From Candidatus Aminicenantes bacterium (GTDB taxonomy: Bacteria; Acidobacteriota; Aminicenantia; Aminicenantales; UBA4085), in assembly GCA_026393855.1 (NCBI GenBank), contig JAPKZJ010000091.1, forward strand, positions 1 through 64,000: a stretch of 64,000 nucleotides of DNA, read 5' to 3'. The translations under genes and the position numbers were made by a program. Shown piece after piece: positions 36,581 to 44,819 of the stretch. Under the pieces are notes generated by a model. The model worked only from the letters and a program-made list of their open reading frames with translations, did no database searches and was not told where the DNA came from. Positions within the stretch are counted from its first letter, which is position 1. Each line of letters opens with the position of its first letter.

Positions 36581-37407
36581 AAAAATCGCGGCGGCACGCC
36601 CTCGGCCAGCACTTTCTGGCCAGCCGGGGCATCCTGGACCGCATCGCCGCGGCTGCCGCCCCGATCCCCGGCGAGACGATCCTCGAGATCGGCTCCGGCA
36701 AAGGGGCGCTGACGCTGTCCCTTCTGGCCTCCGGGGCCCGCATCGTCGCCGTAGAGAAAGACCCGGTTCTGGCACAGGGGTTGAAAGCCGACGCCCACGA
36801 GGGTTTGACGGTCATCGAGGGCGACATCCTCGACGTCGATTGGGCGGAGCTGATGAAGGCCCAAGGCGCGGGTGACGGACCCTATCTCGTCACCGGGAAC
36901 CTCCCTTATTCGATCTCGTCGCCGATCCTTTTCCGGCTGCTCGATCAACGGTTGTTCTTCCGAAAAGCCGTCTTCCTGGTCCAGAAAGAGGTCGCCGAGC
37001 GCTTCATCGCCGGGCCAGGCGGCAAGGACTACGCGCCGCTCGGAATCCTGCTCCAGATCTATTTCGCGGTGAAGATCCTGTTCAAGGTCGCGCCCGGGTC
37101 GTTCGTCCCGCCACCCAGGGTCGATTCGGCCGTCGTCTCGCTGGAGCGGCGCGAGGCGCCGCTGGTCGAGGTGGGGGACTTCGACCGCTTCCGCCGCTTC
37201 GTCAACGCCTGCTTCGCCCAGCGCCGCAAGACGCTGTCCAACAACCTGGCCGCGGCCGGGTATCCACACGACGGCGTTTTCGCCGCCCTCGATTCTCTCG
37301 GCCTCGACCACCGCGTCCGGGCCGAGCAGATCCCGGTGGCTTCGCTGCTGGAGATATCCCGGCTCCTCGCCTCCCCTTACACGGGGCGGCCGAATCCGCT
37401 ACAATAG
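36577..37407 (+). CDS. rsmA: 16S rRNA dimethyladenosine transferase (KsgA)
   Basis: A 276-residue enzyme: ALGQHFLASRGILDRI N-terminus, SAM motif ILEIGSGKGALT, and catalytic NLPYSISSPIL near residue 108. The C-terminal FAQRRKTLSNNL helix is present. It dimethylates two adjacent adenines in helix 45 of 16S rRNA. Coupled to the upstream GT2 by a 4-nt overlap. Confidence 0.95.
   Translation: MKKSRRHALGQHFLASRGILDRIAAAAAPIPGETILEIGSGKGALTLSLLASGARIVAVEKDPVLAQGLKADAHEGLTVIEGDILDVDWAELMKAQGAGDGPYLVTGNLPYSISSPILFRLLDQRLFFRKAVFLVQKEVAERFIAGPGGKDYAPLGILLQIYFAVKILFKVAPGSFVPPPRVDSAVVSLERREAPLVEVGDFDRFRRFVNACFAQRRKTLSNNLAAAGYPHDGVFAALDSLGLDHRVRAEQIPVASLLEISRLLASPYTGRPNPLQ
37377..37405 (+). promoter_or_regulatory. 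Promoter of the radical SAM gene (leaderless arrangement)
   Basis: TTACAC (37377-37382), 17-nt spacer, TACAAT (37400-37405), overlapping the end of rsmA. The ATG follows 9 nt later at 37415 with no ribosome site. Confidence 0.5.
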
Positions 37408-37414
37408 CGCCCTC

Positions 37415-38392
37415 ATGACCCGACTGGAATACTACAAGCGGCTGGGCAAGATCGCCCGCGCCTACAAGGGCCGCCGGACGCGCCTCGACTATATGCCCAT
37501 CCGTCTGTGGATCGAGCCGACCAGCGTTTGCAACCTGCGCTGCGTCATGTGCCCCAACAAGAACCTGACCAAGGACCAGAAGGGGTTCATGGACTTCGAG
37601 CTGTTCAAGAAGATCATCGATGAGGCCAAGGATTTCGTCTCCGACGTCCATTTGCTCCACCGGGGCGAGTCGCTCCTGCACCCCGACTTCTTCAAGATGG
37701 TCCGCTACGCCCACGACGCCGGCATCGTCACCCGCTTCCACACCAACGGCACCCTGCTCGACGAGGACAAAGCCCGCAAGCTGATCGAGGCCGGGCTGGA
37801 CCAGTTTGCCTTCTCCTTCGACGGGATGGACAAGGAAACCTACGAGTCCATCCGGGTCAACGCCGATTTCGACAAGACCGTGGCCAACATCGTCCGCTTT
37901 CTGGAGATCAAGAAGGAGATGGGGGCCAAGAAGCCCGTCACCCTGATCGAGCTCATTCGCTTTCCCGAGGTCTTCAAGAAGTACGACCAAGCGGCCCAAA
38001 AGGCTTTCCTGGCCCGCTTCAAGGGCCTGCCGCTGGACCACCTCCATATCAAAGAATTGCACAACTGGGCCGGCGACGTCGGCCAGGCTCCGCCCAAAAC
38101 CTCTTACTCGCCCTGCACCTTCCTCTGGCACGCCCTGATCATCTTCTGGGACGGGTCGGTCCTGCCCTGCACCCAGGACTTCTTCGGCTATTACACCCTG
38201 GGCAACGTCAAGGACGCGTCCATCCGCGAGATCTGGAACAACAACATGATGGTCCGCCTGCGGGAGAAGGTGCTGTCCCGGGACGTCTCCGACCTGGAGA
38301 CCTGCTCCAAGTGCGACCGGCTATGGCGCCGCCAGTTCCTGGGCATTCCGCGCGAGTATCTCGGCCGAGCCCTGCGCAAAAACATGAGCTAG
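37415..38392 (+). CDS. Radical SAM protein with SPASM-type C-terminal cysteines
   Basis: A 325-residue enzyme. The CNLRCVMC motif binds the 4Fe-4S cluster that cleaves SAM; FHTNGTLL and FSFDGMDKETYESIR are conserved barrel motifs. The C-terminal region has SPCTFLW, VLPCTQDFFG, LGNVKDASIREIW and CSKCDRLW, the SPASM arrangement for an auxiliary cluster. Substrate unknown; related enzymes modify peptides, sugars or lipids. Confidence 0.88.
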   Translation: MTRLEYYKRLGKIARAYKGRRTRLDYMPIRLWIEPTSVCNLRCVMCPNKNLTKDQKGFMDFELFKKIIDEAKDFVSDVHLLHRGESLLHPDFFKMVRYAHDAGIVTRFHTNGTLLDEDKARKLIEAGLDQFAFSFDGMDKETYESIRVNADFDKTVANIVRFLEIKKEMGAKKPVTLIELIRFPEVFKKYDQAAQKAFLARFKGLPLDHLHIKELHNWAGDVGQAPPKTSYSPCTFLWHALIIFWDGSVLPCTQDFFGYYTLGNVKDASIREIWNNNMMVRLREKVLSRDVSDLETCSKCDRLWRRQFLGIPREYLGRALRKNMS

Positions 38393-38444
38393 AGGGGACG
38401 CGCCCCTAGCTCCGACGCACCGCGATCGCGATAGGAGTCAATCG

Positions 38445-38792
38445 ATGGACTTGAAGACTTATATGGCCAGGCAGATCCAGGAAGCCCTTAAGCACAAGTG
38501 GTGCCGGGGAGTCGAAATCAAGGGCGATCCGGGCGAAGCCGCCGTCTCCGAATGGATCACGAAATACGCCGCCGAATACCGCAGGGAATACGAGGATAGT
38601 TTCCTGACGATCGTCCGGAAGGTCAGGAAACACTTGAGGGACAAGGGCTTGATCTCGACCGTGTGTAAGAGTTGCCCCGGCCTGGAAGAGATGCTCGACG
38701 ACATGACCCTGGCCATCATCAAGGAATTCACGGACCAGTGGACCGAAGAGATGGCCAAGCCCGAGCACAATTCTCACTTGGCTGAAATCTGA
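38445..38792 (+). CDS. Hypothetical protein
   Basis: A 115-residue, mostly helical and charged protein with no recognised domain. Conserved-looking features are a SEWITKYAAEYRREY helix and a CKSC pair near residue 75. AGGAG lies 7 nt before the ATG, supporting the start and the gene. It is 52 bp after the radical SAM gene; its two adjacent cysteines could be a substrate or metal site, but that is speculation. Confidence 0.55.
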   Translation: MDLKTYMARQIQEALKHKWCRGVEIKGDPGEAAVSEWITKYAAEYRREYEDSFLTIVRKVRKHLRDKGLISTVCKSCPGLEEMLDDMTLAIIKEFTDQWTEEMAKPEHNSHLAEI

Positions 38793-38839
38793 AGGCTTAT
38801 TTCCCGATTCCGGGGAGGCAAAGGCGGTTCGGGGTGTCG

Positions 38840-39045
38840 GCCGACGGCGAAATCGCGAGGGCGACGCCTTTTTCCATAGCTCGCTGAGGGAAGCCAACGG
38901 CCGCCGAGGGCTGTTTGAGCACGCGACCATCCGACGGAACCGAAACGGAGTGGGCGGTCTCTATATCCGGGTGATCCAGAATGCGCAGTTCCGAGGCGCC
39001 GAAGAGAGCTGTGGGAAAAGGCGCGAAGAGCCCGAAGCCGCCGGG
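38840..39045 (-). repeat. Dispersed repeat, copy C (divergent, reverse orientation)
   Basis: Read on the minus strand, CCCGGCGGC, TCGCGCCTTTT, TCGGCGCCT-CGGAACT-CGCA, ACCGCCCACTC-GT-TCG, GGTCGCGTGCTCAAACA and CCCTCGGC line up with the middle of copy A at roughly 70 percent identity by eye. It fills most of the gap 38793-39105, which contains no supported gene. One frame stays open for about 60 codons and reads like protein, so it may be a gene remnant. Confidence 0.55.
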
Positions 39046-39105
39046 ACGGCACTCCGGACCGTCCTCCCCGGAATTGGGCGAAGATAAAAGAATAAAGAAC
39101 CGAGA

Positions 39106-41316
39106 TTATCGGGGCCGGGCCACGATGAAGACAGAGTGAACGGGGGGCAGAGCCAGCGAAAATTCCGTCACGTCGCGGCCGCGGTCGACAGCCCGGCGCG
39201 ACTTCAGTCGTTCGACGCGGCCCGTATGCGGGTCCCATATCTCCATCGTCGCGAAGCGGCCCCGCAGACGGACCGTGGTCTCGGCTTTCTCGTCGCTCGA
39301 GTTGGCAAAGAAATAGACGTCCCGTCCTTCGATCACTTTATGAAGATAAGATAAATTCCCGCCCTTCGCTTCCGCCGGCGCCTGCCAAGCGACGTCGGGA
39401 GCGGCGGCGCCCTCGTCAAGCGCCGCCAGAAGCGCCGCTGCCGAAGGAACGGGGACAAAAAACGCCCGGCCGGGACTCGAACCGCCGCTTTTCGTCCCGC
39501 CGCCGAGCATGGCTTCGAGCAGGGCTTTGACCTCATCATCCTTGCCGGGCTCGGCCGATCGGTCCGGGAGCCTCGTAGTGAAGATGACCCGGCCGCCCCG
39601 GTCAAAGAAGGCCTTGATTGCCCGTAGGTTGTCGGCCCGAATCGCGACGCCCCCCGGAACGATGACGGTCGTGAAGGCCTGCGACCAGTCCGGATGGACG
39701 AGCCGTAAGACGCCGTCCTCAACCCGGCATTGGGCGGCCAGGACCTCGGGATGGAGATAGGTGAAATCCCGCCGCAGGCGGAGCGAGAGCCGCTCGCCGA
39801 CCTCCATGTAATCCGCCTCGGGCGGAATGACTCCGCCTTCGTAGGGCTTGCCAGTCCCGAAATGGTACCCGGCCTGCAGCCCGGCGATGGGATACAGGAC
39901 GGCGATGTCGACCGCAGGGACGCCCTGCTGGAGAATCCTTTGCAGGCGGCCCATATATTTATTATAGGCCGGGAGCTCGGCCGCGTAGGGCGGCGTGCGG
40001 GGTGAAAGCTCGGGCGGGAAGGTGATGTCGGCCGAGTTCGTCCAAACGGCATGCGGAACCATGACGTTGATCCCCTTGGCGAACTGGTCCATGGCCTCCC
40101 GGTAGAGCGTCGCGACCGGCATGTCTTTCATGGCTCCGTAGGTCTCGGTCATAACTTTGCGGCGATCGTAGTTTGCGGCCGCAGAGCTCACGACCTTGTA
40201 GGCTTTGGAGGCGCGGCCGTAGGTGAAGATTTCGTCCACCCCGGGGATGGGCTGGTCGCGGAAGCACTTGATCAGATCGCCGCACAGCCCGACCGGGTTG
40301 ACGATCTCCTCCTGGTCGACGTGACCGGTCAGGGCGATGCCGTGCGCCCGACACCAGTCGGCCAGGGTCTTGACGAACCCCGAAGCGAAGAGCTCGGCCC
40401 GGAACCCGAACAGGGCGTTGCGCGCCGCGGTAGTGTCGGGGCCGATATCGAGCCACAGAGCCGGATAGAGCAGAGTCGGGTCGCCGCCGCGGGCGGCCCG
40501 GAAGCGCTCGTTGAACTTCGGCGTCCAAGCCCGTCCTCCTTCGACCCAATGGAAGGTCGGCTCGTCGTAGAAGGCGCTGTCGATGGTCGTCCCGAAATGT
40601 CGGCCCAGGCGCTCGAAGTACTTTTCGTAGGTCAGCGAGATAAAGTCGCGGACCGCCGCGGGGTCCAGGTAATCGACCAGGCCGCGGGCCCCGTCGGGGA
40701 CGCAGGCGAAGAACATCACCGTCCAACGGCCCGCGGGAGCGTCCCAGGACAAACGGCCGTCCTTGATCCGCGAGGCCAGATCAAGGCGCTCCAGGGTCGT
40801 CTCGTTCATGGCCACGGCGGCCATCAGCTCGCCCTTGGGGACGGCGGCCGAGAACCGGCGCGGCCCGGTGACCGGCAGGGCCGTCCTGTCCAGCCGTTTG
40901 GACAGCGAGCCGGGGAATTTCGCCGCCAACAGGCCGCCGGCACTACCGCTGGGAAACCAGAACTCGTCGTACAGGCACATAGTCATGCCCAACGAGGCGG
41001 CCTTTTCCACGGCCTCCTCATAGCGATCAAGGTATTCCGGCCCCATGAAGGCGAGCTTCATCTTGGGCGTCGGAAGGATGCCGAAGCCGCCATAGCCCGC
41101 GGTCCGGGACTGGCCCATCAGCGCCTCCGTACCGGATCGGCTCGGCGGGGCGTTCCAGAACCACAGTGGCCGCGGCTTCCAACGGGCCGGGGGATCGGCG
41201 AAGTCCTGCTTCATCCCGGACCAGGTCGGATCCGGACGACACGAAGGGAAAAAGAGGACGGCGGCCAGCGCGGCCGGGAGGATACGGCGAAGGAAGATAG
41301 GGGCTGGGTGCGGCAT
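39106..41316 (-). CDS. Exported GH106-like glycoside hydrolase
   Basis: A 736-residue protein with signal sequence (ILPAALAAVLFFPSC) and a possible lipidation Cys. PRPLWFWNAPP, CLYDEFWFPSGSAGGLL and AFYDEPTFHW match the large glycosidases annotated as alpha-L-rhamnosidase family GH106 and relatives. TGHVDQEE and the NVMVPHAVW region follow. Members cleave terminal rhamnose from pectic or microbial glycans; the substrate is unproved. It lies 13 bp downstream of the TolB-like gene. Confidence 0.7.
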   Translation of the reverse strand: MPHPAPIFLRRILPAALAAVLFFPSCRPDPTWSGMKQDFADPPARWKPRPLWFWNAPPSRSGTEALMGQSRTAGYGGFGILPTPKMKLAFMGPEYLDRYEEAVEKAASLGMTMCLYDEFWFPSGSAGGLLAAKFPGSLSKRLDRTALPVTGPRRFSAAVPKGELMAAVAMNETTLERLDLASRIKDGRLSWDAPAGRWTVMFFACVPDGARGLVDYLDPAAVRDFISLTYEKYFERLGRHFGTTIDSAFYDEPTFHWVEGGRAWTPKFNERFRAARGGDPTLLYPALWLDIGPDTTAARNALFGFRAELFASGFVKTLADWCRAHGIALTGHVDQEEIVNPVGLCGDLIKCFRDQPIPGVDEIFTYGRASKAYKVVSSAAANYDRRKVMTETYGAMKDMPVATLYREAMDQFAKGINVMVPHAVWTNSADITFPPELSPRTPPYAAELPAYNKYMGRLQRILQQGVPAVDIAVLYPIAGLQAGYHFGTGKPYEGGVIPPEADYMEVGERLSLRLRRDFTYLHPEVLAAQCRVEDGVLRLVHPDWSQAFTTVIVPGGVAIRADNLRAIKAFFDRGGRVIFTTRLPDRSAEPGKDDEVKALLEAMLGGGTKSGGSSPGRAFFVPVPSAAALLAALDEGAAAPDVAWQAPAEAKGGNLSYLHKVIEGRDVYFFANSSDEKAETTVRLRGRFATMEIWDPHTGRVERLKSRRAVDRGRDVTEFSLALPPVHSVFIVARPR

Positions 41317-41329
41317 GAAGAATTCCTTT

Positions 41330-42319
41330 TCAGCGCCAATCGGGGAAGACGTCGCGAGCCCCGCTCCCGAAGAGGGGGATGACCCGCTTAGTCGTCACGC
41401 GGACGATCGCCAGCGACCAGATCCCCTGGGTCGGATAATGTTCGGTGCCCGAGCTGAAGACGATGGACCGGCCGTCGGGGGACCAGGAGGCGAAATAATC
41501 ATAGGTATCCGGCCGGTCGGTCAGCCGTTCCCGGCCGCTGCCGTCGGAATTCATGATCCAGATGTCGCCCTTGCCGTCGGCCTCGGAAGAGGCATAAGCG
41601 ATCTTGGCACCGTCGGGCGAGAAATGCGGCCGGCAGGCATGGCCGCCCTCGGTCAGCGGCCGGACGGCCCTCGTGGCCAGATCGACGACATAGATATCCC
41701 AGCCACGCAGCCGCTTGCCGGTGAATCCAAGCACGGGGGCGGCAGGAGAAAACTCGGGCAGGGCGCTCGAACCTTCGAACTCCGGCAGGAGCGTTTCGGC
41801 CGTCCCGCCGTCCAGGCCGACCGATTTCAGAATGTAAGAGCGCCCGACCGCCCTCCGCCGCTCCTCGGTGAAGGCCAGCCGCCGGCCGTCCGGGAACCAG
41901 GCTTGTTCAATGGCGTCCGCCTCGGAATGGGTGACCTGACGAACATCGGAGCCGTCGGAGGCCATGGTATGGATCTGATAGCGCCCGGTCCGGTTCGAGC
42001 TGAAGGCGATCCGCTTGCCGTCGGGGGACCACTTCGGGAACTCGTCCGAAGCCGGGTCGTCGGTCAGGCGCCGCAGCCCGGTTCCGGTCAAAAGATAGAT
42101 GTCGTTGTCCCCATCCAGGTCGGACTGGAAAACGATGCCGCCGCCGAACTCGAAGGACGGGCGCAGGGAGGACAAATCGATCCTTGCGGCGGGGGGCGCG
42201 GCTGGTGCGCTCGGGTTGGACTTGCCGCAGGCCGTCGCCAGAAACGCCGCCGCGGCGATGAGGCCGACGAAGCCGGCGGCCGGCGAAACGCCTCGCCAGC
42301 GCTTGTCCGAAAGTTTCAT
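41330..42319 (-). CDS. TolB-like (PD40/WD40) beta-propeller lipoprotein
   Basis: A 329-residue protein. The start at 42319 (MKLSDKRW) gives a signal sequence ending in a lipobox-like FLATAC. Repeated blade motifs follow: SDEFPKWSPDGKRIAFSSNRTG, FPDGRRLAFTEERR, HFSPDGAKIAYASSEADGKGDIWIMNSDGSGRERLT and FASWSPDGRSIVFSSG. These are PD40 blades as in TolB. No catalytic site. Probably binds glycan or protein at the outer membrane and works with the glycosidase gene downstream. Confidence 0.75.
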   Translation of the reverse strand: MKLSDKRWRGVSPAAGFVGLIAAAAFLATACGKSNPSAPAAPPAARIDLSSLRPSFEFGGGIVFQSDLDGDNDIYLLTGTGLRRLTDDPASDEFPKWSPDGKRIAFSSNRTGRYQIHTMASDGSDVRQVTHSEADAIEQAWFPDGRRLAFTEERRRAVGRSYILKSVGLDGGTAETLLPEFEGSSALPEFSPAAPVLGFTGKRLRGWDIYVVDLATRAVRPLTEGGHACRPHFSPDGAKIAYASSEADGKGDIWIMNSDGSGRERLTDRPDTYDYFASWSPDGRSIVFSSGTEHYPTQGIWSLAIVRVTTKRVIPLFGSGARDVFPDWR

Positions 42320-42390
42320 GCTCGTATTGTAGGATAAGAACGGCCCGGCGGCCAGCCGCACCGACGATGCCGGCCCGAAAACTACCGGAG

Positions 42391-42419
42391 TTGAGGCCCG
42401 GCGCGTCCTATGCTATAAA
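42391..42419 (+). promoter_or_regulatory. Promoter of the 42439 barrel gene
   Basis: TTGAGG (42391-42396), 17-nt spacer, TATAAA (42414-42419), 19 nt before the ATG. Confidence 0.5.
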
Positions 42420-42438
42420 CCGGACAGAGCTAAAAACG

Positions 42439-43050
42439 ATGAAGATCCTCTTTCCGGCCAGAACCGCTGCGGCTGCCTTGGCGCTCATCTTCCTCCTGCC
42501 GGCTTTTTCCGCGGCCCAGGACGAGCTCCGTCCGGCGGCCGCCCCCAATGCCTGGCTCGGGATTCTCGGCGGCCGGTTCGCTCCCTCCGACTCCGTCTTC
42601 AAGGAAGTCTACGGGACAGAAGGCTTGGCGCTAGGCCTCAGCGCGGGCCGCATGCTTTACCGGTCCGAGGGATTCAGCCTGGCGGTCGATCTCGATGTCC
42701 GGCGCTTCGCCAAGCCCGGCGGATCGACCATCTCCGGCACCGCCTCCCGCCTGACCCTGATCCCGATCGCCGCCGGGCTCGAAGCGGCCGTTCGTCGCGG
42801 CACCGTCGGCCTCTGGCTGGGAGGGGGCGCGGATTGGATCTTTTACAGCGAGGATAGCGAGTGGATCTTGAGCCGGGGGTCGGCCTTCGGCTTCCATGTC
42901 GCGGGAGGGCTCTTCCTCGAGCCCGCCTCCGGCCCCATCCTTAAGGCCTACATCCGCTGGTCCAAAGCTTCCAAAGCGATGGAAGGGTTCACCGTGGACC
43001 TGGGCGGGACGGAGATCGGGGCTGCGCTTCTTTTCCGGTTCGATCTCTAG
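42439..43050 (+). CDS. Predicted outer-membrane beta-barrel protein (family 2)
   Basis: A 203-residue protein with a signal peptide (ARTAAAALALIFLLPAFSAAQ). Amphipathic strands and a terminal Phe (LLFRFDL) suggest an 8-stranded barrel. It shares GRF-x4-D-x2-F-EVYG near the N-terminus and VDLGGTEIGAALLF at the end with 48705-49313. The start at 42439 follows a promoter with no strong ribosome site. Confidence 0.65.
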   Translation: MKILFPARTAAAALALIFLLPAFSAAQDELRPAAAPNAWLGILGGRFAPSDSVFKEVYGTEGLALGLSAGRMLYRSEGFSLAVDLDVRRFAKPGGSTISGTASRLTLIPIAAGLEAAVRRGTVGLWLGGGADWIFYSEDSEWILSRGSAFGFHVAGGLFLEPASGPILKAYIRWSKASKAMEGFTVDLGGTEIGAALLFRFDL

Positions 43051-43056
43051 ACGGGC

Positions 43057-44805
43057 TTAGCGCCGATCCAGCCGCTTGACGCCGGTAGCTTTATCCTTGG
43101 CGTCCGTCTCTTCGGCCGTATTATTGGTGTCCGAGCTCAAGGGGCTTTCGTGGCCCGACGCGTCCAGAGCCGACACCGCGTAAACATATGTCGCTCCGGC
43201 CGCCATCTTGGTATCGCGATAGGCGAAAACCGTCCCATCGACGTCGGCCACCTTCAAGTAGATCGAGTCGTCGTCGTCGGTCCGTTTGCGATAAACCCGG
43301 TACTTGGTGATGGCGGCCACGGCGTCGTTGGCCGGATTGGCCGCCCAAGTCACTTCGGTGACGCTCCGAGTCTGGAACATGCTCTTGTCGAGGTGGACCG
43401 TCCAATCCACGTTCAGCGGGGCATACAGCCCGAGCACGGCGAGCGTCTGGATCTTGGAGCCGGGCTTGCCGAGGTTGTCGACGACGGTCAGCTTGACGGA
43501 ATAATTGCCGCGCGTTTCGAAGGTGTGGTTGACGGTGCGGCCGCTGCCCGTGTCGCCGTCGCCAAAGATCCAGTCATAGCGGGCGATGGTGCCGTCGGGG
43601 TCCCGCGAGGCGGAGCCGTCGAAGGTCACCGTCAGGGGGGCGATCCCGGTCGAGGGGGAGAAAGCGAAATCGGCGATCGGGGCCACATTCGTGGGCGTGC
43701 CGCCGCCACCCGAGGCGCCCAAGGAATAAATGATCTCCCCGCCGGCGTCCCAGACGATGTTGGCCTTGCCGGCGGAATCCACGGCAACATCGACAAAAGT
43801 GCAGCCGTTGGAACCGGAAATGGCGCTCTGGCCGCCCCACTTGCCGCCAGAGTAAACATTCTGGTAGACGGCCTGGCCGGCGCCATAGGAGCCGACCTGC
43901 CAAACGGCGTAGAGGGAGCCGGACTTCTCGGCCAGAGAAGGATAGTGGAGCATGGTCTCGTCGGAGATGTTCTGGGGCGAGCCGAATCCGGAGCCGGTCC
44001 AGGCGCAATGCTGGACAATCCGGTTAGGGTCGGTGACGGGAGTGAAGACCACATGCGGCGTCGTACCGTTGGCGTATTCGGCCACGGGATGCTGTTGGGA
44101 AATCGAGCCGGGCGCCAGACGGACGCTGGAGTTCCAGCCCGATCCGTAGCCCGAGCTGCGAAGTCGATAGGCGGCTTGGTAGATCTCGCCGCTCTTTTCC
44201 ACCCAGCAGACAAGAGCCTGGCTCGTGCCGACGGCGATATCGGGGAACTTCGCCCGTCGGCCGCTTTCGCTGACCGACTGGGCGCCTTCCCAGCTGCCAT
44301 TGATCCTAGCCCGAGTGATGATCGTCCCGTCGTCGGACCACCAGACGCAGAAAAGATCCCCACCGCCCGTGACCGCGATCCGCGATCCGTCCAGGCCGCT
44401 TCCCGAACCGATCTGGCTGACGCTGCCCCAACCGCCTGAAGTTCGGACTCGAAGCATGACCGCGTTCTGGGCCGACCAGATGACATAGACGTTGCCGGAA
44501 TCGTCGATATCGACGGAGCAGGCCATCAGGGTGCCGCTCCAGACCCGGCCCGACTCGCTTAAGTTGACGGGGGCGCTCCAAAGGCCGGTGCTCTTGACCA
44601 GGCGGCTGAAGAAAAGATCTCCGTTGCCGGAGCCGTAGACTTCGATCCAGGCGACGTTGACGTTGCCCTCGGGATCGATGGCGACGCGGGGATACCAGGA
44701 CTGCCAGCCGGGGGAGTTGGAGATGTTGACTTGGCCGAAGGCGGCGGCCGCCAAAACAAAAAGGAGTCCGGCGGCCAGCGCCGGGCTCCTCAGCATACGT
44801 TTCAA
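43057..44805 (-). CDS. Secreted beta-propeller protein with PKD and FN3-like domains
   Basis: A 582-residue protein. The TTG at 44805 is preferred to an ATG three codons later because AGGAG lies 5 nt upstream of it and it supplies the basic N-region of the signal peptide. Order: propeller blades (YPRVAIDPEGNVNVAWIEVYG and similar, to about residue 380), a PKD domain (PLTVTFDGSASRDPDG, WIFGDGDTGSG, HTFETRGNYSVKLTVVDN), then an FN3-like region. Likely cell-surface adhesion or binding; no catalytic site. It lies 14 bp after a related gene. Confidence 0.75.
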   Translation of the reverse strand: MKRMLRSPALAAGLLFVLAAAAFGQVNISNSPGWQSWYPRVAIDPEGNVNVAWIEVYGSGNGDLFFSRLVKSTGLWSAPVNLSESGRVWSGTLMACSVDIDDSGNVYVIWSAQNAVMLRVRTSGGWGSVSQIGSGSGLDGSRIAVTGGGDLFCVWWSDDGTIITRARINGSWEGAQSVSESGRRAKFPDIAVGTSQALVCWVEKSGEIYQAAYRLRSSGYGSGWNSSVRLAPGSISQQHPVAEYANGTTPHVVFTPVTDPNRIVQHCAWTGSGFGSPQNISDETMLHYPSLAEKSGSLYAVWQVGSYGAGQAVYQNVYSGGKWGGQSAISGSNGCTFVDVAVDSAGKANIVWDAGGEIIYSLGASGGGGTPTNVAPIADFAFSPSTGIAPLTVTFDGSASRDPDGTIARYDWIFGDGDTGSGRTVNHTFETRGNYSVKLTVVDNLGKPGSKIQTLAVLGLYAPLNVDWTVHLDKSMFQTRSVTEVTWAANPANDAVAAITKYRVYRKRTDDDDSIYLKVADVDGTVFAYRDTKMAAGATYVYAVSALDASGHESPLSSDTNNTAEETDAKDKATGVKRLDRR

Positions 44806-44819
44806 ATAAGCTCCTGGCG

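Noticed and set aside
38774-39238. Minus-strand open frame across the gap after the 38445 gene
   Set aside because: It spans repeat copy C and the glycosidase end, has no ribosome site, and is rich in Arg/Pro/Ser as in shadow frames.
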